In this document: piece after piece, positions 16,929 through 25,784 of the stretch | Numbering within the stretch: position 1 is the stretch's first letter | Layout of the letters: every line of letters starts with the position of its first letter | Assembly: GCF_039523435.1 (NCBI RefSeq) | Contig: NZ_BAAAFH010000022.1 | Coordinates: 372,001 to 436,000 of the forward strand | Reading direction: 5' to 3' | DNA: 64,000 bases | DNA from: Wandonia haliotis | GTDB taxonomy: Bacteria > Bacteroidota > Bacteroidia > Flavobacteriales_D > Crocinitomicaceae | Made by a program: the position numbers and the translations under genes | Notes under the pieces: model-generated | The model's database searches: none | Seen by the model: the letters and a program-made list of their open reading frames with translations, nothing else | What the model was told of the DNA's origin: nothing

Positions 16929-18146
16929 ATGAGTTCAGAAAACGTATATATTGTTGACGGAGTAAGAACCGCTATCGGAAATTTTGGCGGCACGTTGGCT
17001 CCTGTCAGAACAGATGACTTGGCAGCGCACGTTATCCGTGAGTTGGTAAAGCGTCACCCACAGCTTGATTTAAAATCAATAGAAGATGTGATTCTCGGTT
17101 GCGCCAATCAGGCAGGAGAAGATAATCGAAATGTCGCCCGCATGGCAGGATTACTGGCTGGTCTACCTGTAGAGGTTGCAGGAGAAACGGTTAATCGTTT
17201 ATGTTCGTCCGGGATGGCTTCTGTAATCAATGCTTCCCGTGCTATAAAGGACGGAGCAGGAGAGTTTTATATCGCCGGAGGAGTAGAAAACATGACGCGT
17301 GGGCCATGGGTTCTTTCAAAGGCATCTACTCCTTTCGGACGCGATTCTCAGTTATTTGACACCAGTTTCGGATGGCGCTTTATCAATCCGAAGATGAAAG
17401 AATTATATGGAGTTGACGGAATGGGAGAAACAGCAGAAAATCTGGTAGATAAATACGGGATCTCACGTGAGGATCAGGATAAATTTGCAGCCTGGTCTCA
17501 GCAAAAAGCTTTTCAGGCACAATCCGAAGGAAGACTTTCGGAAGAAATTGTACCCATTGAAATACCGAGAAGAAAACAAGATCCTCTTGTATTTGACAAG
17601 GATGAATTCATAAAAGGAACGACTACACCTGAAACCCTGGCTAAATTACGTCCGGCATTTCGCAAAGAGAACGGAACAGTTACTGCCGGAAATGCTTCCG
17701 GGTTAAATGATGGTGCAGCAGCTTTGCTGATCGCTTCTGAGAAGGCAGTAGCAGCAAACAACATGAAACCATTAGCCCGTATCGTTAGCGCAGCTGTTGC
17801 AGGAGTTGAGCCACGTATCATGGGAATTGGTCCGGTATATGCCTCTCAAAAAGCATTACAACGCGCTGGTTTAACACTTGACCAGATGGATGTAATTGAG
17901 TTGAATGAAGCCTTTGCTGCTCAAGCACTTGCCTGCACCAGAGAAATGGGGCTGGCAGATAATGACCCGAGAATAAATCCAAACGGAGGCGCTATCGCCT
18001 TAGGACACCCATTGGGAATGTCCGGATCACGTATTCTTCTTGCTGCTGCCCATGAGTTACAACGCACCGGAAAGCGTTATGCACTTGTTACCATGTGTAT
18101 CGGTGTGGGACAAGGGTATGCAACAATCATTGAAAGAGCTAATTAA
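16929..18146 (+). CDS. Acetyl-CoA acyltransferase (thiolase, 3-oxoadipyl-CoA thiolase-like)
   Basis: A 405-residue thiolase. The nucleophile Cys is in TVNRLCSSGMASVINA (~residue 90), the His in GGAIALGHPLGMSGSR, and the second catalytic Cys in TMCIGVGQG. The early segment GCANQAGEDNRNVARMAGLL resembles PcaF/PaaJ enzymes, but a general beta-oxidation thiolase is possible because no hydratase/dehydrogenase partner is adjacent. The frame is open 38 codons further upstream, yet the family N-terminus begins at ATG 16929. A near-match -7 box (TAAATTCG, 16901-16908) precedes this ATG, which argues against the longer form. Confidence 0.93.
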   Translation: MSSENVYIVDGVRTAIGNFGGTLAPVRTDDLAAHVIRELVKRHPQLDLKSIEDVILGCANQAGEDNRNVARMAGLLAGLPVEVAGETVNRLCSSGMASVINASRAIKDGAGEFYIAGGVENMTRGPWVLSKASTPFGRDSQLFDTSFGWRFINPKMKELYGVDGMGETAENLVDKYGISREDQDKFAAWSQQKAFQAQSEGRLSEEIVPIEIPRRKQDPLVFDKDEFIKGTTTPETLAKLRPAFRKENGTVTAGNASGLNDGAAALLIASEKAVAANNMKPLARIVSAAVAGVEPRIMGIGPVYASQKALQRAGLTLDQMDVIELNEAFAAQALACTREMGLADNDPRINPNGGAIALGHPLGMSGSRILLAAAHELQRTGKRYALVTMCIGVGQGYATIIERAN

Positions 18147-18158
18147 TATTTACGATAC

Positions 18159-18196
18159 ATCAGGGTGGTGATCTGAATCTTTTCCACCACCCTGAT
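18159..18196 (+). other. 12-bp inverted repeat between thiolase and channel genes
   Basis: Perfect 12-bp arms (18159-18170 and 18185-18196) with a 14-nt loop lie 12 nt after the thiolase stop and end 7 nt before the channel ATG. No T-tract follows, so it is at best a weak terminator, an mRNA stabiliser or a structure masking the channel start. Confidence 0.5.
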
Positions 18197-18203
18197 TCAT
18201 ACT

Positions 18204-19073
18204 ATGCAACGTCCTATCCGAAATATCATTAAGGGAGAAAACCCCATTGAAAAAAGCAGGTTAAAACCCTGGCAGCTGAAATTACATGAGATCATCTTTG
18301 AAGCAGATACAGTAGCCGGAAAAACTTTTGACCTCGCTCTCCTTGGTGCTATTTTTACCAGTATAGTAGTTGTAATGCTGGAGAGTGTTGACTACCTGAA
18401 CGCAGAATACGGCACACTTTTCATCACTATAGAATGGACACTTACCATTCTCTTTACTATTGAATATATCTTACGCATACTTAGTATCGGAAAACCCGTC
18501 TATTATATCTTCTCTTTTTATGGGATTGTAGACCTGGTTTCAACTCTTCCCTCTTATCTGGGACTATGGGTTTCGGGAGGACATACTTTATCTGTTATTC
18601 GCGCTCTTCGCTTCCTACGTATTTTCCGAATTCTCAAGTTAGGTCAATATATCGATTCCGGAAAAATTATTACCAAGGCATTAGTCACAAGCAGACACAA
18701 AATCATTGTGTTTATGTTTGCCGTACTCACAATCGTAATGATCATAGGCAGCCTTATGTTTTTAATTGAAGGAGACATCGAAGGTTCGGGTTTTACAAGT
18801 ATTCCCCGAAGTGTTTACTGGGCCATTGTCACACTGACTACTGTTGGTTATGGTGATATTTCTCCAACAACCGCTCTGGGACAAACATTAGCCTCAATTC
18901 TAATGGTCCTGGGTTATGCTATTATAGCTGTCCCTACCGGAATTATGACCAGTGAAATGATCTCTGCCAACAAAGAAGTAAGTAATCATCGTGCGCGCAG
19001 TTGTCCGAACTGTAGTTTCGAAGGCCATGACGACGATGCCGATTTTTGTAAGAAGTGCGGACACACTCTTTAG
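18204..19073 (+). CDS. Voltage-gated potassium channel with C-terminal zinc ribbon
   Basis: A 289-residue six-helix channel subunit. The S4 voltage sensor RALRFLRIFRILKL has regularly spaced Arg/Lys (residues ~132-145). The selectivity filter TLTTVGYGD precedes the last helix (ASILMVLGYAIIAVPTGIMT). After S6 there is a short cytoplasmic tail ending in a four-Cys zinc ribbon (CPNC at ~269-272 and CKKCG near the end). It conducts K+ across the inner membrane. The ribbon is a small appended domain that may bind metal or mediate assembly. Confidence 0.93.
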   Translation: MQRPIRNIIKGENPIEKSRLKPWQLKLHEIIFEADTVAGKTFDLALLGAIFTSIVVVMLESVDYLNAEYGTLFITIEWTLTILFTIEYILRILSIGKPVYYIFSFYGIVDLVSTLPSYLGLWVSGGHTLSVIRALRFLRIFRILKLGQYIDSGKIITKALVTSRHKIIVFMFAVLTIVMIIGSLMFLIEGDIEGSGFTSIPRSVYWAIVTLTTVGYGDISPTTALGQTLASILMVLGYAIIAVPTGIMTSEMISANKEVSNHRARSCPNCSFEGHDDDADFCKKCGHTL

Positions 19074-19079
19074 AAGCTA

Positions 19080-19742
19080 TTAATACAGATCTCTTCGATA
19101 ACCTACCTGAACTGAAAATAACATCAGCGATGTTACTGGCGTCACAGCATTTGAGATGATATATAAATCAAGTCCTGCCATTGTAAACAAAGTTCCCCAG
19201 GGTTGGGAATACTTAATTCCCGCTCCAAAACCGGCAAAAAGAGATATCGAAGTATATTTATCCGCCAGATTTGTTTCCAAACGATATTTTGTTTCGTCAT
19301 AATCACCTACTACAGAAGAAACAGGAGAAACCAAAACCCTGATTTTCGTTTCCAAAACTCCTGCAAGTCCAATATCGTAGTCATTCCCCAAATAATATCG
19401 GGTACCTCCTTCCAGTGAAAACGTACTTATTTTCGTCTCCAACTTCGCAGACGACTGGTATGGGTTGGTCATATCATCAATTGCAATCAAAGTTGCTCCT
19501 GCCGGATCCTCAACTTTTGTAGGAAGGTAATAACCAATCTTACCATAAGGCACTACAGAAGCCGAACGCGGAAACTCAGCAAAGAAGGACATCCCCGTAA
19601 GGTAAGCTCCGGTATTAATGGGATTAAGGACATCAAAGCTACCTCCTAACCCATACGATAATCCTGCTCTGCCCTGTCCCTGTGACCATCCTTGCGAAAG
19701 GGAAACAAGCGCAACAACCAGTACAACAATTATTTTTTTCAT
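19080..19742 (-). CDS. Outer-membrane beta-barrel-like secreted protein
   Basis: A 220-residue protein with a clear signal peptide (MKKIIVVLVVALVSLSQGWS, cleavage around residue 20). The remainder alternates short amphipathic strands and glycine/aromatic turns (GLSYGLGGSFDVLNPINTGA, GGTRYYLGNDYDIGL). It ends in an aromatic (VQVGYRRDLY), consistent with a small outer-membrane barrel. No specific family is recognised. It converges with the channel gene, leaving 6 nt between stops. Confidence 0.7.
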   Translation of the reverse strand: MKKIIVVLVVALVSLSQGWSQGQGRAGLSYGLGGSFDVLNPINTGAYLTGMSFFAEFPRSASVVPYGKIGYYLPTKVEDPAGATLIAIDDMTNPYQSSAKLETKISTFSLEGGTRYYLGNDYDIGLAGVLETKIRVLVSPVSSVVGDYDETKYRLETNLADKYTSISLFAGFGAGIKYSQPWGTLFTMAGLDLYIISNAVTPVTSLMLFSVQVGYRRDLY

Positions 19743-20014
19743 ATCTCTTATCCTTTATAAAGTCTTAACAAAAACCATGCTATTTTTCACACACTCCGGT
19801 TCAGCAAGGACTTTTTCACTTTTCTAACATATTACCCGTTACCTTTCGGCAACTTCAATCTTCTTGTTATTGTAAAGATACAACTTTTTCCCGGCAATAA
19901 AATTGTATTTCCGGGTGTCCAACAACCAATATTTACAAAATTCAACCTTCATTTTTATTACCTTTACAATAGAGAACGATAACTTCGTGCTAAAAGTTAG
20001 AAAAACGAAAAAAT

Positions 20015-20623
20015 ATGCCCAATATTTTCGAATTTAACGGATTTAAACCGGTTATTCACGAAAGTGCATTCATCCATCCGAATGCGACTGTCACCGGGAA
20101 TGTTATTATTGGTAAAGACGTATATATCGGTCCCGGAGCAGCCCTTCGGGGAGACTGGGGACAGATACGCATTGAAAATGGATGTAATGTACAGGAAAAC
20201 TGTACTATTCACATGTTTCCCGGAACTACGGTTACACTTAAAGAATCAGCACACATCGGGCATGGAGCGATTGTTCACGGAGGAACAATAGGAAGGAACT
20301 GTATGATCGGGATGAATTCTGTCATTATGGACGATGTCATTATCGAAGATGAGTGTATCATCGGAGCTCTCTGCTTTGTCCCCGCAAAAATGTACATCCC
20401 CAAACGTAGTCTTGTGGTTGGCAATCCTGCTAAAATTATTAAAGAGGTCAGCGACGATATGATCGGGTGGAAAACAATGGGAACTCAATTGTATCAACAA
20501 CTTCCGGGAGAATGTTATGCCTCCCTCCGTCCTTGCGAGCCGCTTCGCGAAGAAGAAGCTGACAGACCTCAGCAGGAAGCCATGTATTCAACCTGGGAAA
20601 AAATTAAAAATCAGAAAGCATAA
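20015..20623 (+). CDS. PaaY-like hexapeptide-repeat protein (gamma-carbonic anhydrase fold)
   Basis: A 202-residue left-handed beta-helix protein with repeated hexapeptides (VTGNVIIGKDVYIGPGAAL, GHGAIVHGGTIGRNCMIGMN). Three His ligands are suggested by CTIHMFPG and HIGHGAIVHGG. The C-terminus has a helical tail with KIIKEVSDDMIGWKTMGTQL, as in PaaY, a thioesterase of the phenylacetate pathway. Other CaiE/gamma-carbonic anhydrase-type roles are possible. The downstream pabB start lies 1 nt beyond its stop, so these are co-transcribed. Confidence 0.85.
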   Translation: MPNIFEFNGFKPVIHESAFIHPNATVTGNVIIGKDVYIGPGAALRGDWGQIRIENGCNVQENCTIHMFPGTTVTLKESAHIGHGAIVHGGTIGRNCMIGMNSVIMDDVIIEDECIIGALCFVPAKMYIPKRSLVVGNPAKIIKEVSDDMIGWKTMGTQLYQQLPGECYASLRPCEPLREEEADRPQQEAMYSTWEKIKNQKA

Positions 20624-20624
20624 A

Positions 20625-21827
20625 TTGAAAGAAGCAGAACACACCAGTTTGTTTTATTTCAACTCCAATTCGGGAGACACCTGGCTATGTATCGGGTCAG
20701 AAAAAGAGTTAGTCTTTGAAGACCGGGTCAACTGGAAAGAGGTAGATGATTTTACTGAACAATTCAGAAAGGATTATATTGTAGCCCTTATTGGTTTTGA
20801 TGTAAAGAATAGTATTGAACAATTACACTCTTCCAACGAAGATCATTTTCAGTCACCTGCTTTTGCATTTATAGTACCTCAAACGGTTTACCACATCCGT
20901 GAAAATGTGGCAGACCTTGTCAAAGGAAAAAGTCGCACGGACATCTTACTAAAATTCCTGGAAGAACCGCAACCGGACACTCCTTCGTTTCAATTGCATC
21001 CCCGACTTTCGAAAAAAGAATATCTAAAAAAAATAGAGCGGATTCAGGAATATATCCAAAAAGGGGATAGCTATGAGGTCAATTTCTGCCAAATCTTCGA
21101 AAAAAAGAATGTTTCCCCGTTTAATTATCTGGATACATATAAACGCATTCACAATACAACCAAAGCGCCTTTTTCTGCTTTTATTGACTGGCGCGAGTTT
21201 AAAATGATGGGAGCTAGTCCGGAACGATTTATTAAACGTGTAGGACATCTTTTGGTATCTCAACCCATCAAAGGCACACGAAAAAGAGGAAACTCTGCAT
21301 ACGAGGATGAACTGCTGAAAAAAGAACTCATCAACAGTGAGAAAGAGAAAGCTGAGAATGTAATGATTGTCGATCTGGTTCGAAATGATCTTGCGAAGGT
21401 TGCTCTACCCGGAAGTGTAAAAGTTGAAGAACTATTCGGTCTTTATACTTTTGAATCTGTTCACCAACTTATTTCTACGGTAATCTGTACACTTCGAGAG
21501 GACACAACTTTCTCTCAAATCCTCAAAGCGACATTCCCTATGGGATCCATGACCGGCGCTCCTAAAATTCGCTCTCTGGAGCTTATTGAAGAACTGGAGA
21601 ATTTTAAAAGAGGTTGGTACTCCGGTTCCGTCGGTCTTATTCAACCAAAAGGAAACTTTGATTTGAACGTTGTAATACGAACCCTGTTGTACAATGAAAA
21701 AAACAAGTATCTATGCTGCCCTGTCGGAGGAGCGATAACCGATCTTTCTTCTCCGGAAGAAGAGTATGAAGAATGTCTTGTAAAAATTGAACGTCTAGTA
21801 ACAAACCAGGATGAATCGTTGGTCTGA
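20625..21827 (+). CDS. pabB: Aminodeoxychorismate synthase component I
   Basis: A 400-residue chorismate-binding enzyme of the anthranilate/aminodeoxychorismate synthase family. It shows QKGDSYEVNFCQIFEKKN, SPERFIKR, PIKGTRKRG, MIVDLVRNDLAK, SMTGAPKIRSLELIEELE and FDLNVVIRTLLY. It feeds p-aminobenzoate and folate synthesis, which fits folE 6 kb away. The PIKGT motif favours PabB over TrpE. No ATG precedes the conserved region, so a TTG at 20625 (MKEAEHTSLF), one base after the PaaY-like stop, is the likely start. The frame is open further back inside the previous gene. It overlaps tilS by 17 nt. Confidence 0.92.
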   Translation: MKEAEHTSLFYFNSNSGDTWLCIGSEKELVFEDRVNWKEVDDFTEQFRKDYIVALIGFDVKNSIEQLHSSNEDHFQSPAFAFIVPQTVYHIRENVADLVKGKSRTDILLKFLEEPQPDTPSFQLHPRLSKKEYLKKIERIQEYIQKGDSYEVNFCQIFEKKNVSPFNYLDTYKRIHNTTKAPFSAFIDWREFKMMGASPERFIKRVGHLLVSQPIKGTRKRGNSAYEDELLKKELINSEKEKAENVMIVDLVRNDLAKVALPGSVKVEELFGLYTFESVHQLISTVICTLREDTTFSQILKATFPMGSMTGAPKIRSLELIEELENFKRGWYSGSVGLIQPKGNFDLNVVIRTLLYNEKNKYLCCPVGGAITDLSSPEEEYEECLVKIERLVTNQDESLV

Positions 21828-23115
21828 AATAGCGAATGAACTGGACTCCCTCAGAAACTATGATACCCTATTTTTGGCTTGTAGTGGCGGAGTTGACTCA
21901 ATGGTGCTACTTCATCTTTTGAGCCAATCAGGATTTCCTGTTACCGTTTTGCACTGCAATTTCAATTTACGTGGAAAAGATTCTGACGATGATGAAAAAT
22001 TTATCACGGATCATTGTCGCACATCCGGGATTTCGTTTGCCTGTAAATCTTTTGATACCAAACGTCTTGCTGGAGGAGAAAAGTCAATACAAGCTATAGC
22101 TCGAGAACTCCGTTATGAATGGTTTGATCAACTAATACTTGAAAACCCCAACTCTATTGTTTGTACCGCTCATCATCTGGATGATAACCGCGAGGAAGTC
22201 CTATTAAAATTAATGAGTTCCGGGAAACTATCCGATCTTGGAGGAATCATGAAACAACGTCCGGGGTATTACCGCCCCTTATTGTCTGTCAGCAAACAGG
22301 ATATTATCCGGTATGCAACAGAAAATACTCTATCGTGGCGGGAAGATGCCAGCAATAAGGAGAACAAATACACCCGTAATAAAGTCCGAAATCTTCTCCT
22401 TCCCCTGATGCAGGAAATTGATCCACGATCATTGTCCTCCCTTGATCGTCTCTCTCAGGATGTTCAACGCATGCTATCAGAATCAGATCGGCAATGGAAT
22501 CACTTTCCGGGAGAACGCAGTGAATTTTTCTTCGCCGATAAAGATATCCGAAGTCTATTATTTCTTCAACGGGAACGACTTCTCGTACAATGGATGCAAT
22601 CGACCGTTTTAGCGACTGCTTTGGAACAACTCATTTCCTCCGGAGCTGCGGGCGCAATAGTTGAACATGGGGATTTTTATATCCAACGGCAGAAAAATGG
22701 TTTTTGGTTCGGGAAACATTCACTAGATACCGTTCAACTGAAGTTTTCTGATTTAGGTATTCCCGACAACACTCCGGCTATTTCTGTTACATTAACAGAG
22801 ATGGTTTCCACTAGTTCTGAAGAACTTTTTATTCCTCAGGATTTGCTAAAAGAATTTGGTGTACGCAATCCTTTGTCTGGTGAAACTATTCCTTTCAGAG
22901 GCAAAAACGAACGACCTCTGAAAAAAATTCTAAACGACCTGAAACTAAGTTTTACCGCACGAAAAAAAGCTCTTGTACTCACCCGAAATAATCAACCGGT
23001 TTTATTTCTTCACCCGGATGAAATCAGTACCTGGAATCAGAAAAAAAGTATGGAATCAGCTTCCAAAATTGTTGTAACTATTTTTAGCTCCTTCTTTGCA
23101 GAAGTGAAAAAATAA
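21811..23115 (+). CDS. tilS: tRNA(Ile)-lysidine synthetase
   Basis: A 434-residue ATPase that converts C34 of tRNA-Ile(CAU) to lysidine, changing both codon and amino acid identity. The PP-loop FLACSGGVDSMVLLHLLSQS is at residues ~19-38. HHLDDNREEVLLKLMSSGKL and REDASNKENKYTRNKVRN are typical TilS motifs. The C-terminal third carries the substrate-binding domain. Its ATG lies inside pabB (17-nt overlap), so translation of the two is coupled. It ends the PaaY-like/pabB/tilS run. Confidence 0.96.
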   Translation: MNRWSEIANELDSLRNYDTLFLACSGGVDSMVLLHLLSQSGFPVTVLHCNFNLRGKDSDDDEKFITDHCRTSGISFACKSFDTKRLAGGEKSIQAIARELRYEWFDQLILENPNSIVCTAHHLDDNREEVLLKLMSSGKLSDLGGIMKQRPGYYRPLLSVSKQDIIRYATENTLSWREDASNKENKYTRNKVRNLLLPLMQEIDPRSLSSLDRLSQDVQRMLSESDRQWNHFPGERSEFFFADKDIRSLLFLQRERLLVQWMQSTVLATALEQLISSGAAGAIVEHGDFYIQRQKNGFWFGKHSLDTVQLKFSDLGIPDNTPAISVTLTEMVSTSSEELFIPQDLLKEFGVRNPLSGETIPFRGKNERPLKKILNDLKLSFTARKKALVLTRNNQPVLFLHPDEISTWNQKKSMESASKIVVTIFSSFFAEVKK

Positions 23116-23151
23116 TGCTATCTTGTTCATCCCATTTATAAATTTTTGGCC

Positions 23152-23445
23152 ATGCAAAATGAAGTAGTAACAAGCAGCCCGGTTTTGATCCAAAAGGAAC
23201 AAATTCCGGCACTTAGCTTTAAAAAAGCTATAGAAATAGAACAGATTCCGGACTTAATGGCTAAACTAGTTGAAGCGACGAAATTAGGTAACTTACACCA
23301 CGGAAAAGTGGCTATTATCTTTATGGATGATGAAGGGCTCAAACGTGTTGAAACAACAGTTTGGGCTTCCGGAGGCAAGTACATTTGTCTTAAGGGAGGA
23401 ATTTGGCTTCCTATTTCAAGGATTGCTGATGTCCGGTTCATCTGA
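23152..23445 (+). CDS. Short hypothetical protein
   Basis: A 97-residue protein starting at ATG 23152 (a TTG two codons earlier is also in frame). It is soluble with no signal peptide. It begins with a helix (LSFKKAIEIEQIPDLMAKLV) followed by a beta-rich half (KVAIIFMDDEGLKRVETTVW, YICLKGGIWLPISRIADVRF). The second half looks like a small beta barrel of the SH3/WYL-like size, but I do not recognise the family. It lies 36 nt after tilS and is closed by a strong terminator. Confidence 0.7.
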   Translation: MQNEVVTSSPVLIQKEQIPALSFKKAIEIEQIPDLMAKLVEATKLGNLHHGKVAIIFMDDEGLKRVETTVWASGGKYICLKGGIWLPISRIADVRFI

Positions 23446-23472
23446 TAAAACGTACGAAAAAGAATCTCTGAG

Positions 23473-23497
23473 GCGGTCCGAAAGACCGCTTTTTTTA
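23473..23497 (+). terminator. Rho-independent terminator
   Basis: A 6-bp GC-rich stem (gcggtc/gaccgc, loop cgaaa) is followed by eight T, 27 nt after the stop of the 97-residue gene. It separates this run from the convergent phosphatase gene. Confidence 0.9.
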
Positions 23498-24730
23498 TTA
23501 GAAAAACCGGCAGGTAAATATCGCTGTATCATCTGCATACTTAGCCCCACCTTTCCATTCATCCAGCTTAGAGAAGACAAGGTTATTCAGATCATCCGTT
23601 TTCAAGGGGTAAAAACTATGAATAACTTTTATTACCCGCTCAATTTCAAATTGTTCCTGTTCTTCGTTCTCCAACTCAACGACTCCGTCCGTATAAAGAA
23701 CAAGTGTTGTATTCTTGGGCAACGAAATGCTATCCTCTTCCAAAAAGGGAAGCTCCTCAAACATCCCTAAACCAATCGATCCTTTGTCCAGAAACTGATA
23801 GTTTCTGCCATCCGTGATAAACGGATGATTATGTCCCGCATTGATGTATTTTAACTGGCGGGTATTCACATTATATTCAGCAATAAAAAAAGTGATAAAC
23901 TTCTCACCTTTGGCATTACCAAATACAATCTTATTCAGTTCGTGTACTAACTGCCCAAGAGGAAATCGTCGGTATGTAGCCAAAGCCCGTAAAGTAGCCT
24001 GAAAATTAGCCATTAGTAATGCCGCAGAAATTCCTTTTCCCGACACATCTCCGATGCAAATAACATATTCCTCATCTGAGATAGGAAAGAAGTCATAGTA
24101 ATCCCCCCCTATCTCGTGTCGCGCTTTATATTTTGCTGCGACATCCATTTCCTTATTTGTTGGAAGATCAGATGGAAAAAGTAGCTTTTGCGTTTCGGAA
24201 GCGACCTCTAACTCCTTCTTTAGCTTTGCCTGCTTTACTCCTTCATTAGCCATTCTTTTATTCTCTATGGCTACGACAATAATATTGGTGAGCGTCTGAA
24301 GGAAGTTCATGTCATCCACCGTCTCTTTTAAACGCATGGCATGATCTTTCACTTCTCCCACCAACAGGAATGCCAATTTCTGATTTTTATGGGCTACCGG
24401 AATAATAACATCAAATTCATTTAACGAAGCAATATGTGAGGATTCTATTACCGTTATTTCATCAAAGCGTCCCAGATCCGATTCGATAGTCAGATCTTTC
24501 AAACGTCCTTTATAACCTACTTTCAGCATGATATCCCAACCGTTATGGTTAACGATCAGAATAAATTTTGACAGTCCTAATTGTTCACGAACAATGAACT
24601 CGTAAATCCGCAAAAGTTGATCGACAGATTCATTCGCGTTGATGGCCGTGGTCAGCTCAAGAAGCGAATACAGTTTCAGATCACTGAACTGTACCTTTTC
24701 TTCCAAATGCGTAACCAGTGTTTGCGGCAT
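23498..24730 (-). CDS. SpoIIE/RsbU-type PP2C serine phosphatase
   Basis: A 410-residue protein. Residues ~1-165 form a GAF-like sensory domain; residues ~200-405 form the PP2C/SpoIIE phosphatase. Metal-binding Asp residues lie in GGDYYDFFPIS, ICIGDVSGKGISAALLMA and VLYTDGVVELEN. Such proteins dephosphorylate anti-sigma-factor antagonists in partner-switching signal relays. No anti-anti-sigma gene is adjacent. The gene starts 1 nt after the lpxD stop, so the two are co-transcribed, which is an unusual pairing. Confidence 0.9.
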   Translation of the reverse strand: MPQTLVTHLEEKVQFSDLKLYSLLELTTAINANESVDQLLRIYEFIVREQLGLSKFILIVNHNGWDIMLKVGYKGRLKDLTIESDLGRFDEITVIESSHIASLNEFDVIIPVAHKNQKLAFLLVGEVKDHAMRLKETVDDMNFLQTLTNIIVVAIENKRMANEGVKQAKLKKELEVASETQKLLFPSDLPTNKEMDVAAKYKARHEIGGDYYDFFPISDEEYVICIGDVSGKGISAALLMANFQATLRALATYRRFPLGQLVHELNKIVFGNAKGEKFITFFIAEYNVNTRQLKYINAGHNHPFITDGRNYQFLDKGSIGLGMFEELPFLEEDSISLPKNTTLVLYTDGVVELENEEQEQFEIERVIKVIHSFYPLKTDDLNNLVFSKLDEWKGGAKYADDTAIFTCRFF

Positions 24731-24731
24731 A

Positions 24732-25658
24732 TTATAAGTTTTCCAGTATCTCAGGAATTCGCTTGATGGCAGCTATTTCCCTAAACTTGACTCTTGCTTC
24801 CCCGGCCGGAGAACCGAAGTAGGTTTTCCCTCCTTCCAGACTCTTGTTAATTCCGGATTGCGCCAAAACAACAGCCCCTTCACCAATTAGTATATCCGAA
24901 GCTACTCCAACCTGACCCCATAAAGTTACGCGATCCTGAATGGTTACACATCCGGCAACTCCAACGTTAGCGGCAAACAAGCATTTCTTCCCCACAACGG
25001 TATCATGACCAATATGTACCTGATTGTCCAGTTTGGATCCTGCTCCTATAACCGTATCTCCCGAAACACCCCGGTCAATTGTGCAAAGCGCACCAATTTC
25101 GACATCATCCTCAATAATTGTTCTACCGCAAGAATACATCCTGTCAAAACCATCTGTCTTTTTCTTATAGTAGAAAGCATAATGCCCGATCACACTATTA
25201 GGCCCGATCACGACATTATCTCCAATGATTGAATCCTGCTCGATAACTGCTCCCGGAAATATGATGGTATTTTTACCAACACTTACATTGGCTCCGATTA
25301 CAACATTTGCTCCGATTTCCGCTGACGGATCAATCGCAGCTGTTTCAGATACGGATGTGTACGAAAAACGTTCCGGATTATAATACCGGGTCAGTTTATT
25401 AAAATCATCAAACGGAGACTCACTAATTAACAGCCCCTTTCCTTCGGGACACTCCACTTCTTTATCTATAAGAATCGTCGTTGCCGCACTCTCTAATGCC
25501 TTTTTGTAGTACTTCTCAAAATCTACAAAAACTATATCCCCGGGGACTACCTTATGGATTTCATTTATCCCAGTGATCTCATGATCCGGATTACCTGTAA
25601 ATCTGCACCCGAGAAATTCAGCTACTTCTTTGAGTGTTGTTGGCTTCGCTAACTTCAT
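24732..25658 (-). CDS. lpxD: LpxD-like UDP-3-O-acylglucosamine N-acyltransferase
   Basis: A 308-residue trimeric left-handed beta-helix acyltransferase. The N-terminal LpxD domain (NEIHKVVPGDIVFVDFEKYY) is followed by hexapeptide repeats, with the catalytic-His region QVHIGHDTVVGKKCLFAANV and VGVAGCVTIQD. It transfers a hydroxyacyl chain in lipid A synthesis. Bacteroidota commonly carry two LpxD paralogues, so this may be the second copy (the one outside the lpxD-lpxC cluster), because no lpxC lies nearby. Its stop is followed after 1 nt by the phosphatase ATG. Confidence 0.88.
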   Translation of the reverse strand: MKLAKPTTLKEVAEFLGCRFTGNPDHEITGINEIHKVVPGDIVFVDFEKYYKKALESAATTILIDKEVECPEGKGLLISESPFDDFNKLTRYYNPERFSYTSVSETAAIDPSAEIGANVVIGANVSVGKNTIIFPGAVIEQDSIIGDNVVIGPNSVIGHYAFYYKKKTDGFDRMYSCGRTIIEDDVEIGALCTIDRGVSGDTVIGAGSKLDNQVHIGHDTVVGKKCLFAANVGVAGCVTIQDRVTLWGQVGVASDILIGEGAVVLAQSGINKSLEGGKTYFGSPAGEARVKFREIAAIKRIPEILENL

Positions 25659-25784
25659 ACAACCGTTTTAACTATATAAAGTTAAGAAGAACAGTACCCG
25701 CATCAGAAAACTTTTTACAATAGTTATTCAAAGCAAAATGTTGATTGCTTTCTTTTTTCTGATAATCTGTATTTAATCAATCGA

